The notes under the pieces are model-generated. The model made no database searches and was not told the DNA's origin. It worked only from the letters and a program-made list of their open reading frames with translations. 64,000 nucleotides of DNA from Planococcus wigleyi (lineage in GTDB: Bacteria; Bacillota; Bacilli; Bacillales_A; Planococcaceae): NCBI RefSeq assembly GCF_014836985.1, contig NZ_JACSPU010000001.1, forward strand, positions 899,855-963,854, in the 5' to 3' direction. Numbering within the stretch: the first letter of the stretch is position 1; the number at the start of each line of letters is the position of its first letter. The position numbers and the translations under genes were made by a program. Positions 8,758-17,754 of this stretch are shown one piece after another.

Positions 8758-9576
8758 ATGGGAAATAACAGTTATTATGAGTCGGTTGAAAAAAACCGGC
8801 AGGAAATATCGATAGACAAAAATTCTGCTTTGTCGAGAGCAGCTCAGCGACAGGCACAAAAGCCTAGGCCAAACCCTAAAAAGAACAAAAGCCTATTGAT
8901 GCCTGCGTTATTCTTTATTTTTATCTTAATACCCGTTACTTTACTGATTTTTGTAGCTTTCTTATATGAACCCGATGATTCATTGACAGCTAAACCTGCA
9001 GAAAATGAAGTGAGTTTTGAGATGAATTCCCAACCATCCAATTCTGCTGTAGTGGCGGCCGAGGAAGAAGACAAAGAAAAAGACAAAGAAAAAGCGAAAA
9101 AAGCAGCTGAAGAAAAAGAGAAAGCTGCTGCAGAAAAAAAACAAGCTGAGAAAAAAGCTGCTGCAGAAGCCGATGCCGCTGAGAAAGCTGAAGCTGAAGC
9201 AAAGGCGAATGCTGAAGCTAAGGCAATAGCCGATGCACAAGCGAAGGAAAAAGCTGAAGCAGAGGCCAAAGCGAAGGCGGATGCAGAAGCGAAAGCCGTT
9301 GCTGATGCTCAAGCGAAAAAAGAGGCAGAAGCGAAAGCCGCTGCTGAAGCCCAGGCGAAAAAAGAAGCGGAAGCAAAAGCTGAAGCGGATAAAAAAGAAG
9401 AAGTGCCAAGCGCAAACGGCAAAACTTACGTGGTCCAGTCCAGTGAAACGCTTTACCGCATCGCCGTCAATAATTACGGTGCTGCAGGAGCCGCTGCGGC
9501 AGTCGAAAAGATCAAACAGGCTAATGGCTTGAGTTCAAACAGCATCAGCCCTGGCCAGACATTGATTCTGCCATAA
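8758..9576 (+). CDS. ypbE: Membrane-anchored LysM protein (YpbE-like)
   Basis: A 272-residue protein with three parts. First is a basic cytoplasmic N-terminus ending in one membrane helix (about 48-70, LLMPALFFIFILIPVTLLIFV). Second is a long Ala/Glu/Lys linker (about 98-212) of heptad-like AEAKAKAEA runs, probably a helical spacer. Third is a C-terminal LysM domain (about 222-272, KTYVVQSSETLYRIAVNNYG to PGQTLILP) that binds peptidoglycan. No enzyme domain is visible. The position downstream of ypbB-recS matches YpbE of B. subtilis. The linker is low-complexity and likely varies in length between strains. Confidence 0.85.
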   Translation: MGNNSYYESVEKNRQEISIDKNSALSRAAQRQAQKPRPNPKKNKSLLMPALFFIFILIPVTLLIFVAFLYEPDDSLTAKPAENEVSFEMNSQPSNSAVVAAEEEDKEKDKEKAKKAAEEKEKAAAEKKQAEKKAAAEADAAEKAEAEAKANAEAKAIADAQAKEKAEAEAKAKADAEAKAVADAQAKKEAEAKAAAEAQAKKEAEAKAEADKKEEVPSANGKTYVVQSSETLYRIAVNNYGAAGAAAAVEKIKQANGLSSNSISPGQTLILP

Positions 9577-9648
9577 GCAAATTCGGCTGATTAATAAACT
9601 TCCGAAAAGGGAATAGATGTTTATAGATTATAGAAGTGAGGCGAGCAG

Positions 9649-10278
9649 ATGTTTGTAAAAAGCGTAATGGTCAAAAGAGAAAAATGCCATACTGTGCAGT
9701 TGGATGATTCCGTACAAGTAGGTTTTGAGTTGCTGGAAAAATACACAATTGATGCATTGCCTGTAGTGGAGGGAACCGAGTACAAAGGGATCTTCACTTG
9801 GTATTATGCCTATCGCGCATTTTTCCATTCCGGAAAAACAAAAGAAGAGTTTGCCAAAACCACTAAGGTCCGTGACGTCATTGTAAATGAAGATGTGTAT
9901 TTGAATATCAATGATGTTTATGAAAAAGCATTGGTGGAATTGAATGATTTCCCGATCATTGCAGTTGTTGAAGACCATCAATTTTTGGGGATTGTAACCA
10001 GGTTTGATGTTGTCAATCAATTGCAAAGTGCTTTTGGCATGGACAGACCGGGCTATCGCATCACATTTACATCCGTAGAATCAGAAGGCCGTATCGGCCG
10101 CCTTGGTGAGATCATCGAAAAGTTCAAGGAATCGGTTGTTTCCCTTGTGACATTTGATGAGACCAATAAAATGGTTCGCCGCATTGTCCTGAAAATTGAA
10201 AAGAAAGACAACATTGACCGTTTTGTAAAAGAACTGGAGAAATCCGGCTTCCGTGTCTTGGATATCGCAGAAGATTAA
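9649..10278 (+). CDS. CBS-domain protein with C-terminal ACT-like domain
   Basis: A 209-residue soluble protein. Two CBS motifs (about 1-60 and 75-130; DALPVVEGTEYKGIFTWYYA and FPIIAVVEDHQFLGIVTRFDV) are followed by an ACT-like fold of about 75 residues. CBS pairs usually bind adenine nucleotides, including c-di-AMP, and regulate a partner. No catalytic domain is attached, so it may be a free-standing sensor; its ligand cannot be read from the sequence. A Shine-Dalgarno-like GTGAGGCGAG lies upstream. Confidence 0.8.
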   Translation: MFVKSVMVKREKCHTVQLDDSVQVGFELLEKYTIDALPVVEGTEYKGIFTWYYAYRAFFHSGKTKEEFAKTTKVRDVIVNEDVYLNINDVYEKALVELNDFPIIAVVEDHQFLGIVTRFDVVNQLQSAFGMDRPGYRITFTSVESEGRIGRLGEIIEKFKESVVSLVTFDETNKMVRRIVLKIEKKDNIDRFVKELEKSGFRVLDIAED

Positions 10279-10299
10279 TTTTAAACTAAAATGAAAAAG

Positions 10300-10323
10300 C
10301 ATAAGCCTCGCTTATGTTTTTTT
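10300..10323 (+). terminator. Terminator after the CBS gene
   Basis: CATAAGC (10300-10306) pairs with GCTTATG (10310-10316) and is followed by seven Ts. Confidence 0.8.
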
Positions 10324-10349
10324 CGTTTTTTGGAAGGACGCATCCCCTG

Positions 10350-11102
10350 ATGAAATATTTTATCCGATTAGCTCTAGCAGCTTTTGCGCTGCTTCTTTTT
10401 ATGGTGCGAAACGCTTTTGCGGAAAAGCTGAATAAGCAAACTATCCATCTGGCCTCAGAAAAGCCATTTGATCCATTTCAACTTCTTTTCATAGCAGATA
10501 TCCATAGACGAACCATTAAAGCTGATCTTATTGATTTTCCGATCGATCTTATTGTCATCGGAGGCGATCTAGTCGAAAAGGGAGTGCCTTTGAAGCGAGT
10601 CGCTGAAAATATCAAAAACCTGACAGCTATCGCACCTGTTTATTTTGTATGGGGAAATAATGATCGTGAAGTGGATGAAACTTCACTCAGAAAAATTTTC
10701 GCGCATTACGGTGTGACTGTGCTGGATGACGAATCGGTGTCGCTATTCGGCAATAGCCGGTTGAAACTGGTTGGGCTGGATCATTTCGCTTACAAACCTG
10801 ATGGCTTTGACAATGCATTTAAAGCTGTTGAAGTCGGTGATACCGTATTGTTTGTATCCCATACCCCTTTTGATTTTTGGAAAATCAAAGGGCCTTATTC
10901 AGCCGAATTGCTGCTGGCTGGCCATACTCACGGTGGCCAGATACGCATTGGCCCTTTCGGACTGTTTAAAAAAGGCTCGCTGAAAGTGAAAGAGGACCGG
11001 GTGGAGTTGATCAGCAATGGATTCGGTACGACAACACTCCACTTGCGTCTGGGAGCTCCAGCCGAATTTCATGTGCTGACCATAAAGCCTAAATTGAAAT
11101 AA
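10350..11102 (+). CDS. ypbG: Calcineurin-like metallophosphoesterase (YpbG-like)
   Basis: A 250-residue protein with an N-terminal membrane or signal helix (RLALAAFALLLFMV). The metallophosphoesterase motifs appear in order: DIH near residue 50, GGDLVEKG, GNND, SHTP, and GHTHGGQ near the C-terminus. The usual GNHD is GNND here, so the histidine normally assisting catalysis is missing. It probably hydrolyses a phosphodiester or phosphomonoester; the substrate is unknown. The chosen ATG 10350 follows GGAAGGA at a somewhat long spacing. An upstream in-frame ATG at 10314 lies in the preceding terminator and is rejected. Confidence 0.82.
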   Translation: MKYFIRLALAAFALLLFMVRNAFAEKLNKQTIHLASEKPFDPFQLLFIADIHRRTIKADLIDFPIDLIVIGGDLVEKGVPLKRVAENIKNLTAIAPVYFVWGNNDREVDETSLRKIFAHYGVTVLDDESVSLFGNSRLKLVGLDHFAYKPDGFDNAFKAVEVGDTVLFVSHTPFDFWKIKGPYSAELLLAGHTHGGQIRIGPFGLFKKGSLKVKEDRVELISNGFGTTTLHLRLGAPAEFHVLTIKPKLK

Positions 11103-11168
11103 AATTTGTCACAAAGTGGATCCATCCATTATGCTTAAACAAGGATCAAGTACAGGAGATGTTTTGGA

Positions 11169-12146
11169 ATGGAATATGTAGATGCTCTTATTATTGGAGG
11201 CGGCCCATGCGGATTGTCGGCCGCCATTGAATTGAAAGAAATCGGACTGCAGACGGTTGTGATTGAAAAAGGCAATATCGTTAATGCGATTTTCAACTAC
11301 CCGACGCATCAAACCTTTTTCAGCACAAGTGAAAAGCTGTCTATAGGCGATGTCCCGTTCATCATTGAAGGACGCAAGCCGAAGCGCAATCAGGCGCTGG
11401 TCTATTATCGTGAAGTGGTAAAACGGAGCGGCATAAAAGTGCAGCCGTTTGAGACCGTGGAGCACGTGGAACGGAACGAGCAGGACGGTTCGTTCAGCGT
11501 CAAGACTTCAAAAGGCTATTATCAAGCAAAATATGTCATAGCGGCAACGGGCTATTACGATCAGCCCAATGCCTTGAATGTAGAAGGTGCAAAACTGCCG
11601 AAAGTGATGCATTATTTCAAAGAAGGCCATCCTTATTTTGATCAGGATGTGTTAATCATAGGGGGCAAGAACTCTGCTGTCGATGCTGCTCTGGAATTAC
11701 ATAAAGCAGGCAGCCGCGTCACGGTCTCCTATCATGGAACGAGCTACTCGAAAAGCATAAAACCATGGATTCTTCCGGAATTTGACGGTTTGGTAAGAAA
11801 AGGTGAAATCACCATGTTGTTTGATTCGATGGTCGACAAAATAACAGATACCAGCGTGGAGCTGACTGTCAACGATCAAAAAGAAACGATTCCCAACCAC
11901 TTCGTCTTTGCCATGATCGGCTATCATCCAGACCATGCTTTCTTAAAGTCGATGGGAATTTCCATTGATCCGGCTTCCGGTCGCCCGACTTTCAATGAGG
12001 AAACGATGGAAACGGAAGTGGATAACCTTTACATTGCCGGCGTAATTGCGGCTGGGAATAATGCCAATGAAATCTTTATTGAAAATGGGCGCTTTCATGG
12101 ACAGCAAATTGCGGAAGCTATTGCAAAAAAAGAAAGCACAGTTTAA
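11169..12146 (+). CDS. ypdA: YpdA, bacillithiol disulfide reductase family
   Basis: A 325-residue thioredoxin-reductase-like flavoprotein. The N-terminal FAD motif is IIGGGPCGLSAA (residues ~8-19), and the second Rossmann motif (VLIIGGKNSAVDAAL, about 160) binds NADPH. It lacks the CxxC pair of true thioredoxin reductases, as is typical of YpdA, which uses the single cysteine in GGGPCG. YpdA reduces oxidised bacillithiol. bshA, the first gene of bacillithiol synthesis, lies at 39944, so the pathway is supported within the window. Confidence 0.92.
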   Translation: MEYVDALIIGGGPCGLSAAIELKEIGLQTVVIEKGNIVNAIFNYPTHQTFFSTSEKLSIGDVPFIIEGRKPKRNQALVYYREVVKRSGIKVQPFETVEHVERNEQDGSFSVKTSKGYYQAKYVIAATGYYDQPNALNVEGAKLPKVMHYFKEGHPYFDQDVLIIGGKNSAVDAALELHKAGSRVTVSYHGTSYSKSIKPWILPEFDGLVRKGEITMLFDSMVDKITDTSVELTVNDQKETIPNHFVFAMIGYHPDHAFLKSMGISIDPASGRPTFNEETMETEVDNLYIAGVIAAGNNANEIFIENGRFHGQQIAEAIAKKESTV

Positions 12147-12162
12147 ATGTGCTTTCTTTTTT
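12128..12162 (+). terminator. Terminator overlapping the ypdA stop
   Basis: AGAAAGCACA pairs with TGTGCTTTCT around a loop that contains the ypdA stop codon, then TTTTTTG. The A-rich 5' side also gives a T run on the other strand. Confidence 0.75.
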
Positions 12163-12216
12163 GTTTTGTTTTGATTTGAACGGATATAAACCGTGAACAA
12201 GAAAGGGTGTTTATTT

Positions 12217-13185
12217 ATGAAAAAGAAAGTTTCACTAATTACAACGGGCGGAACAATTGCCAGCAGGCAGGTGTCTAACGGGCTCTTGAAATCCGGAGCG
12301 ATTTCAGGAAAGGAATTGGCTGAACTTTGCCAACTTCCTGAAGAAATAGAAGTCAAAGTGATTGACGTATTTCAATTGCCGAGCATGCATATCGGATTCG
12401 ATCAAATGCTGGAAATCAGAGAAGCCATCCTCCGGGAACTTCAGGATCCGGAAGTGGAAGGGGTTGTCGTTACACATGGCACGGATACATTGGAAGAAAC
12501 CGCTTATTTCCTGGACCTGACAATCGGCGATGATCGGACGGTTGTCGTTACGGGGTCTCAACGTTCACCTGAAGAAGTTGGAACCGATGTTTATTCAAAC
12601 CTGCGCAATTCCATTTATGTGGCTGTAGATCATAATTTAAGAGGCATAGGGGCTGTGGCAGTCTTTAACGAACGGATTTACAGCGGCAAATACGTAAAAA
12701 AAGTCCATTCCAGCAATCTGCAGGGATTTGATTCGTTTGGGCATGGTTATTTAGGTATCATCGACAATGACACGGTACGTGTATACCAGAAACCTGTAAT
12801 GCACGAAGTCCATTTGGTTGAAAGTCCATTGCCAAGAGTGGATATCATAAAATGCCATTCCGGACAGGATGGTTACTTGATTGATATGTTGGTGGCAGGG
12901 CCAACTAAAGGGATTATTTTGGAAGCGGCAGGAAGAGGCCAGGTATCACCGCATATGGTGGAAGCGATTGACCATGCAATCAGACAAGGGATTCCCGTAG
13001 TAGTGACGACCAGTGCGGAGGAAGGAAATGCTTATCCGGCTTATAGCTATCCGGGAAGCGCGCATGATTTGCTGACTCGGGGTGTCATTCTTGGAAGTGA
13101 CTATGACAGCAAAAAAGCGCGCATCAAACTTGCGGTCTTATTGTCTGCCGATGCGGACATTCCAGCGAATGCTTTTGAAAGATAG
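12217..13185 (+). CDS. ansA: L-asparaginase
   Basis: A 322-residue bacterial asparaginase. The two active-site threonine motifs are TTGGTIAS (T13) and VVTHGTDTLEETA (about 80-92); VVTGSQRSPEEVGTDVYSNL is also characteristic. It hydrolyses asparagine to aspartate and ammonia. There is no signal peptide, so it is cytoplasmic. I start at ATG 12217 because AAAGGG sits 9-10 bases upstream; a GTG eight codons earlier lacks a site. The symbol is by family only, since the B. subtilis ansA locus is elsewhere. Confidence 0.9.
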   Translation: MKKKVSLITTGGTIASRQVSNGLLKSGAISGKELAELCQLPEEIEVKVIDVFQLPSMHIGFDQMLEIREAILRELQDPEVEGVVVTHGTDTLEETAYFLDLTIGDDRTVVVTGSQRSPEEVGTDVYSNLRNSIYVAVDHNLRGIGAVAVFNERIYSGKYVKKVHSSNLQGFDSFGHGYLGIIDNDTVRVYQKPVMHEVHLVESPLPRVDIIKCHSGQDGYLIDMLVAGPTKGIILEAAGRGQVSPHMVEAIDHAIRQGIPVVVTTSAEEGNAYPAYSYPGSAHDLLTRGVILGSDYDSKKARIKLAVLLSADADIPANAFER

Positions 13186-13273
13186 GGAATCTTAAAAGAC
13201 AGCTCAGGAAACCTGAAAATCATGGCAATAAACATGATACAATTAAGGTAATACAAACAAAGGGGTATAGCGT

Positions 13274-13969
13274 ATGATTATTTTATTAACTGTAGCAATA
13301 GCCCCGAGTTTAGCCCTGTTCAGTTACTTGTATTTGCGTGATCAATTTGCCAGTGAACCTTCGAAGCTGCTGTTTCAAAGTTTTTTATACGGAGCTATTT
13401 TGACTTTTCCAATTCTATTTGTCCAATATGTATTCGATGCTGAAGGCGTTTTTACCAGCGGCTTTGCCCAAAATGTCATTTTTTCCAGTGTAATCGAAGA
13501 ATTTTTCAAATGGCTGGTTTTATTGATAGCTGTATACCGCCATGTCGATTTTGAAGATCCTTATGACGGGATTCTTTATGGAGCCAGTGTTTCTCTGGGA
13601 TTTGCGACGGTGGAAAACATTTTGTATTTACTGGAATTTGGATTGCAGACCGCATTTCTGCGGGCATTTTTGCCGGTATCCAGCCATGCTTTGTTCGGCG
13701 TTGTCATGGGTTATTATTTCGGGAAAGCAAAATTCTCGAAAAGCAGCCAGCGCAGGCGTTGGCTTGGCTGGGCATTCCTCAGCTCTGTGATTCTGCACAT
13801 GGCTTATAATACCAGTCTATATGTCTACGATAATATCATGTATGGAGCGATTCCATTTATGCTGTTTCTCTGGTGGTTTGGCCTTAAAAAAGTCAAACAG
13901 GCGCATTTGCTTTCTTTATCGCATTACCATGACCGCAATTCATCGATGCAATCCAGCGAACTGAAATAA
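13274..13969 (+). CDS. prsW: Glutamic intramembrane protease PrsW
   Basis: A 231-residue polytopic membrane protein with the PrsW signatures: the EE pair in SSVIEEFFKW (about residues 76-84), the FATVENILY helix, SSHALFGVVMG and a late conserved His (LHMAYN). In B. subtilis PrsW makes the first cut in the anti-sigma factor RsiW. Here the ECF pair in the window is sigX-rsiX; whether PrsW acts on RsiX is unknown. The neighbours ypdA (before) and cmk (after) match the usual locus, without the germination genes that lie between in spore formers. Confidence 0.9.
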   Translation: MIILLTVAIAPSLALFSYLYLRDQFASEPSKLLFQSFLYGAILTFPILFVQYVFDAEGVFTSGFAQNVIFSSVIEEFFKWLVLLIAVYRHVDFEDPYDGILYGASVSLGFATVENILYLLEFGLQTAFLRAFLPVSSHALFGVVMGYYFGKAKFSKSSQRRRWLGWAFLSSVILHMAYNTSLYVYDNIMYGAIPFMLFLWWFGLKKVKQAHLLSLSHYHDRNSSMQSSELK

Positions 13970-13979
13970 ATACCCGAAG

Positions 13980-14008
13980 AAAAGCCTCGATCTTAAAGGC
14001 TTTTTTTT
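13980..14008 (+). terminator. Terminator after prsW
   Basis: AAAGCCT pairs with AGGCTTT across a nine-base loop, followed by eight Ts. Confidence 0.85.
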
Positions 14009-14123
14009 GTTGGAGAAATTTTGCTTTCAGCCGATCATTTTATGTTTGGAGTTAAGTTCAGCCCGGGCGCTGGTGCATTTCTTATGGTAAAATATGATGA
14101 ATACATATGATGAGGTGACTATT

Positions 14124-14798
14124 TTGACGAAACCGATACAAATAGCAATTGATGGACCGGCAGCTGCGGGCAAAAGCACGATTGCAAAAATCGTGGCCGA
14201 AAAGCTGGGTTATGTTTACATCGATACGGGTGCAATGTACCGAGCTATCACATTAAAAGCATTAAATGAAGGCATTAATATGGCCAGCAATACAGAGGCA
14301 GGCAAATTATTGGCAGAAACGGAAATTGATCTGCAGCCGTCAGAAGATGGCCAATTGGTTTTTTTGGATAAAAAAGATGTAACAGAAGCAATCCGTTCTC
14401 AGCATGTGACAAAGGCTGTTTCAGAGATGGCTGCACATGAATTGGTCCGGTTGCGTATGGTAGAGCTCCAACAGCAATTGGCTGAAGCGCGCGGAGTGGT
14501 TATGGATGGCCGGGATATCGGAACACATGTCCTTCCACACGCTGCGCTGAAAGTGTTTATGTCGGCATCCGTAGAAGAACGTGCGAGAAGAAGATTTGAA
14601 GAAAATAAGAAAAGAGATATCCTGACTCCGCTAGAAGAGCTTCAGGCTGAAATCGCCAAACGGGATAAAATGGACAGCGAACGTGAAGTTGCTCCGCTTC
14701 GGCAGGCGGATGACGCCATTTATCTCGATACAACCGCTTTGACGATTGATCAGGCGGCACAGAAAATATTGAAACTGGCTGAAGAGAGGTTGGTGTAA
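14124..14798 (+). CDS. cmk: Cytidylate kinase
   Basis: A 224-residue NMP kinase with the N-terminal P-loop IAIDGPAAAGKST, YIDTGAMYRAIT and MDGRDIGTHVLP, all typical of Cmk. It phosphorylates CMP and dCMP. I chose TTG 14124 because GAGGTG lies six bases upstream and this gives the family's usual N-terminus and length; the ATG 30 bases earlier has no ribosome binding site. It is followed closely by plsC. Confidence 0.93.
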   Translation: MTKPIQIAIDGPAAAGKSTIAKIVAEKLGYVYIDTGAMYRAITLKALNEGINMASNTEAGKLLAETEIDLQPSEDGQLVFLDKKDVTEAIRSQHVTKAVSEMAAHELVRLRMVELQQQLAEARGVVMDGRDIGTHVLPHAALKVFMSASVEERARRRFEENKKRDILTPLEELQAEIAKRDKMDSEREVAPLRQADDAIYLDTTALTIDQAAQKILKLAEERLV

Positions 14799-14799
14799 A

Positions 14800-15390
14800 G
14801 TGAATTTATATGCAGTTGGCAAAGGTTTGGTCAAAACCGTATTAAGCCCTTTATATCGTTTCGAAGTCATCGGAGCTGAAAATTTTCCGAAAGAAGGCGG
14901 CATTCTTCTATGTTCCAATCATATTCACGCGCTCGATCCGCCTGTTGTCGGAATGACAGCACCAAGAACCGTTCATTTTATGGCAAAAGAGGAACTATTT
15001 AAAGCTCCGATCCTCGGACCGATCCTTCCGAAAGTCAATGCCTTTCCTGTAAAACGTGGGATGAGTGACCGCGAAGCGCTCCGGACTGCTTTAAAGATCC
15101 TAAAAAGCGGCGAAGTTGTCGGACTGTTTCCTGAAGGAACCCGTTCAACTGACGGCGTCCTAAAAAAAGGGCTGAGCGGTGCAGGTTTTTTTGCGCTGCG
15201 AGGCAATGCGGATGTAATGCCTTGTGCAATCATCGGACCTTATAAAGCGTTTCGCAAAGTAAGGGTGGTGTACGGTGAGCCGATTCTAATGCAGCCGTTC
15301 CGTGAACGAAAAGCATCGGTAGATGAGGTAACCGAAGCCATAATGGCAAGCATCCAGAAGATTCTGGACAACTATGCTGAGAATAAGTGA
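14800..15390 (+). CDS. plsC: 1-acyl-sn-glycerol-3-phosphate acyltransferase
   Basis: A 196-residue PlsC-type acyltransferase starting at GTG, one base after the cmk stop. The catalytic NHX4D motif is NHIHALD (about 41-47), and FPEGTRS (about 110) is the second substrate motif. It makes phosphatidic acid at the membrane. gpsA, at 19088, supplies glycerol-3-phosphate for the same pathway. Confidence 0.93.
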   Translation: MNLYAVGKGLVKTVLSPLYRFEVIGAENFPKEGGILLCSNHIHALDPPVVGMTAPRTVHFMAKEELFKAPILGPILPKVNAFPVKRGMSDREALRTALKILKSGEVVGLFPEGTRSTDGVLKKGLSGAGFFALRGNADVMPCAIIGPYKAFRKVRVVYGEPILMQPFRERKASVDEVTEAIMASIQKILDNYAENK

Positions 15391-15458
15391 TAATTTTTGT
15401 TTTTATTAGAGAATTCGAATAAAATAGAAGGTGGATAGTTTGTGAAGGAGGGCTACTT

Positions 15459-16604
15459 ATGTCAGAGGAAACGAACATGATGGAAAACCGTGACTTCCAA
15501 ACAGGAGATCGCGTGAAGGGGATAGTGGCAAAAATTGAAGAAAAGGCAGTAACCGTAACAATTGAAGGGGCACCTTTTGATGGCATTATACCCATTAGTG
15601 AGTTATCGAGCCTGCATATCGAAAAAGCGTCGGATTCTGTACAAGTCGGTGATGAACTGAATCTGATCATCACGAAAGTGGAAGATGAAAATTTTGTTTT
15701 ATCCAAACGCAAAGTCGATGCCGAACAGGCATGGGACGAATTGGAGAAAAAGTTTGAATCTGGTGAGATTATCGAAGCTGAAGTGAAAGACGTTGTGAAA
15801 GGCGGTTTGGTAGTCGATTTGGGCGTGCGCGGATTCGTACCGGCTTCTTTAGTGGAAGACTATTTTGTTGAGTCTTTCGAGGACTACAAAGGCAAAGTGC
15901 TGACTTTCAAGATTGTAGAAATGGAAAAAGAAAACAATCGCCTGATTCTTTCTCACCGAGCGGTGGTCGAAAAGGAAAAAGAATCCCAGAAAGAGCAGGT
16001 AATGGAACACATTCACGCTGGCGACGAGCTGAAAGGGAAAGTTCAACGGATCGCTTCCTTCGGTGCTTTTGTCGATATCGGAGGAGTGGACGGTTTGGTC
16101 CATATCTCGCAGCTGTCGCATGAGCATGTAGAAAAGGTATCTGATGTTGTAACGGAAGGGCAGGAAGTGACTGTCAAAGTGCTGTCTGTCGACCGTGATT
16201 CAGAACGTATTTCCTTGTCCATTAAAGATACCTTGCCAGGGCCATGGGATTCCATCGATGAAAAAGCGCCGAAAGGTTCTGTTCATGCCGGAACAGTTAA
16301 GCGCTTGGTCAGCTATGGTGCATTTGTGGAAGTATTGCCCGGAGTTGAAGGGCTGGTCCATATTTCTCAAATCGCCCATAAGCATATCGCAACACCGAAT
16401 GAGGTGCTGACAGAAGGCCAAGAAGTTCAGGTCAAAGTGTTGGAAGTCAACAAAGCAGACAAACGCTTGTCCCTCAGCATCAAAGAATTGCTGGAAAAAG
16501 AAAGCGGCCAGGATTTTTCTGAGTACGACATGCCTGAAGAATCGACCGGATTCTCGATCAGTGATGTAATCGGTGATAAACTGAAAGGCTTTAAATCCGA
16601 ATAA
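15459..16604 (+). CDS. ypfD: S1 RNA-binding domain protein, 30S ribosomal protein S1 homologue (YpfD)
   Basis: A 381-residue protein with four S1 OB-fold repeats, at about residues 15-85, 103-170, 188-258 and 275-345. The last two are canonical ([23 protein letters not shown] and [24 protein letters not shown]). It is shorter than six-domain proteobacterial S1, as usual in low-GC Gram-positives. A strong GAAGGAGGG precedes the ATG. It likely aids mRNA binding to ribosomes. fni follows with one base between. Confidence 0.92.
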   Translation: MSEETNMMENRDFQTGDRVKGIVAKIEEKAVTVTIEGAPFDGIIPISELSSLHIEKASDSVQVGDELNLIITKVEDENFVLSKRKVDAEQAWDELEKKFESGEIIEAEVKDVVKGGLVVDLGVRGFVPASLVEDYFVESFEDYKGKVLTFKIVEMEKENNRLILSHRAVVEKEKESQKEQVMEHIHAGDELKGKVQRIASFGAFVDIGGVDGLVHISQLSHEHVEKVSDVVTEGQEVTVKVLSVDRDSERISLSIKDTLPGPWDSIDEKAPKGSVHAGTVKRLVSYGAFVEVLPGVEGLVHISQIAHKHIATPNEVLTEGQEVQVKVLEVNKADKRLSLSIKELLEKESGQDFSEYDMPEESTGFSISDVIGDKLKGFKSE

Positions 16605-16605
16605 T

Positions 16606-17661
16606 ATGTCGAGAGCTCAGCGTAAAATGGATCATATACAATATGCTTTATCCACAGGACAAAGTAAAAAAAACATGTTCAATGATATTCGTTTCGTGCA
16701 TCAGGCTTTACCGGATAGCGCGGTATCAAGTATCAGCATAAAACCGAAAACAGGTGATTTGAACTTGAAATCACCTGTTTTTATTAATGCCATGACAGGT
16801 GGCGGAGGCAGAGATACTGAACAGTTGAATGGCCTGCTTGCGCGAGTTGCCAAAGAGACGGGAGCAGCCATGGCGGTCGGATCACAAATGTCGGCACTTA
16901 AAGACCGTAATGAACGGGAATCTTATGCCATCGTGCGGAAAGAAAATCCGCATGGCATCCTATTTGCCAATCTCGGAAGCGAAGCAACGGTCCAGCAGGC
17001 ACAGGAAGCAGTCGAGATGATCGAAGCCAATGCCCTGCAAATCCACTTGAATGTGGTGCAGGAATTGACGATGCCTGAAGGGGATCGTGATTTCCGTGGG
17101 GCATTCGACCGCATACAGGCAATCGCTGAACAGCTCCAAGTCCCGGTGATTGTTAAGGAAACAGGTTTTGGAATGTCCCGGGAAGCGGCTGAAAAATTAG
17201 CGGGAACTGAAGTTGCAGCTATTGATGTCAGTGGCTTTGGCGGCACGAATTTCGCCTCGATTGAAAACGAACGCCGCAGAAGAAAGCTGGCCTATTTTGA
17301 AGATTGGGGAATTCCGACAGCCGCTGCAATTGTGGAAGTGAAGAGCGTCTTTAAAAAGACGGTTCTCGCATCTGGTGGCATACAGGATGCCCAGGACATG
17401 ATCAAAGCCTTTTTATTGGGTGCGGATGCTGTCGGCTTGGCAGGCTCTTTTTTGAAGACAGCCATGCAAGAAGGCGAAAAGCAGCTGATCGAAGAGATAG
17501 AAGCGCTGCATGAAGACTTAGCGATGATGATGACGGCTCTCGGAGCTGAAAACCTGACGGATCTGCAGAAATGTCCTGCGGTCATTTCGGGAGAATTGGC
17601 GCAGTATCTCAGTGCCAGAGGCTTTAGTCCGGCTTCATATGCAAACCCGAAGAAAAACTGA
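16606..17661 (+). CDS. fni: Type 2 isopentenyl-diphosphate delta-isomerase
   Basis: A 351-residue FMN- and NAD(P)H-dependent TIM-barrel enzyme that interconverts IPP and DMAPP. Family segments visible are RKMDHI near the start, INAMTGGG, MAVGSQMSAL, and the glycine-rich FMN-phosphate site VSGFGGTNF and ASGGIQ. It provides isoprenoid units for the heptaprenyl diphosphate made by HepS/HepT at 23162-25638. The type 2 enzyme is common in Gram-positives, though it is often paired with the mevalonate route; no mevalonate genes lie here. Confidence 0.94.
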   Translation: MSRAQRKMDHIQYALSTGQSKKNMFNDIRFVHQALPDSAVSSISIKPKTGDLNLKSPVFINAMTGGGGRDTEQLNGLLARVAKETGAAMAVGSQMSALKDRNERESYAIVRKENPHGILFANLGSEATVQQAQEAVEMIEANALQIHLNVVQELTMPEGDRDFRGAFDRIQAIAEQLQVPVIVKETGFGMSREAAEKLAGTEVAAIDVSGFGGTNFASIENERRRRKLAYFEDWGIPTAAAIVEVKSVFKKTVLASGGIQDAQDMIKAFLLGADAVGLAGSFLKTAMQEGEKQLIEEIEALHEDLAMMMTALGAENLTDLQKCPAVISGELAQYLSARGFSPASYANPKKN

Positions 17662-17677
17662 ATATTACACATTTAAA

Positions 17678-17715
17678 GGGGATGGACATTTAACTGATGC
17701 CATCGCCTTTTTCGT
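17678..17715 (+). terminator. Terminator after fni
   Basis: GGGGATGG pairs with CCATCGCC with one mismatch and is followed by TTTTT. A TATAAT box at 17717-17722 directly after it probably starts transcription of der. Confidence 0.65.
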
Positions 17716-17754
17716 GTATAATAGGCATATCAGAAGTGGAAGGATGAATTTTAT

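Noticed and set aside
8844..9312. Minus-strand Ser/Ala/Phe-rich frames
   Set aside because: They are antisense to the AEAKAKA linker of the LysM protein; low complexity explains their openness.
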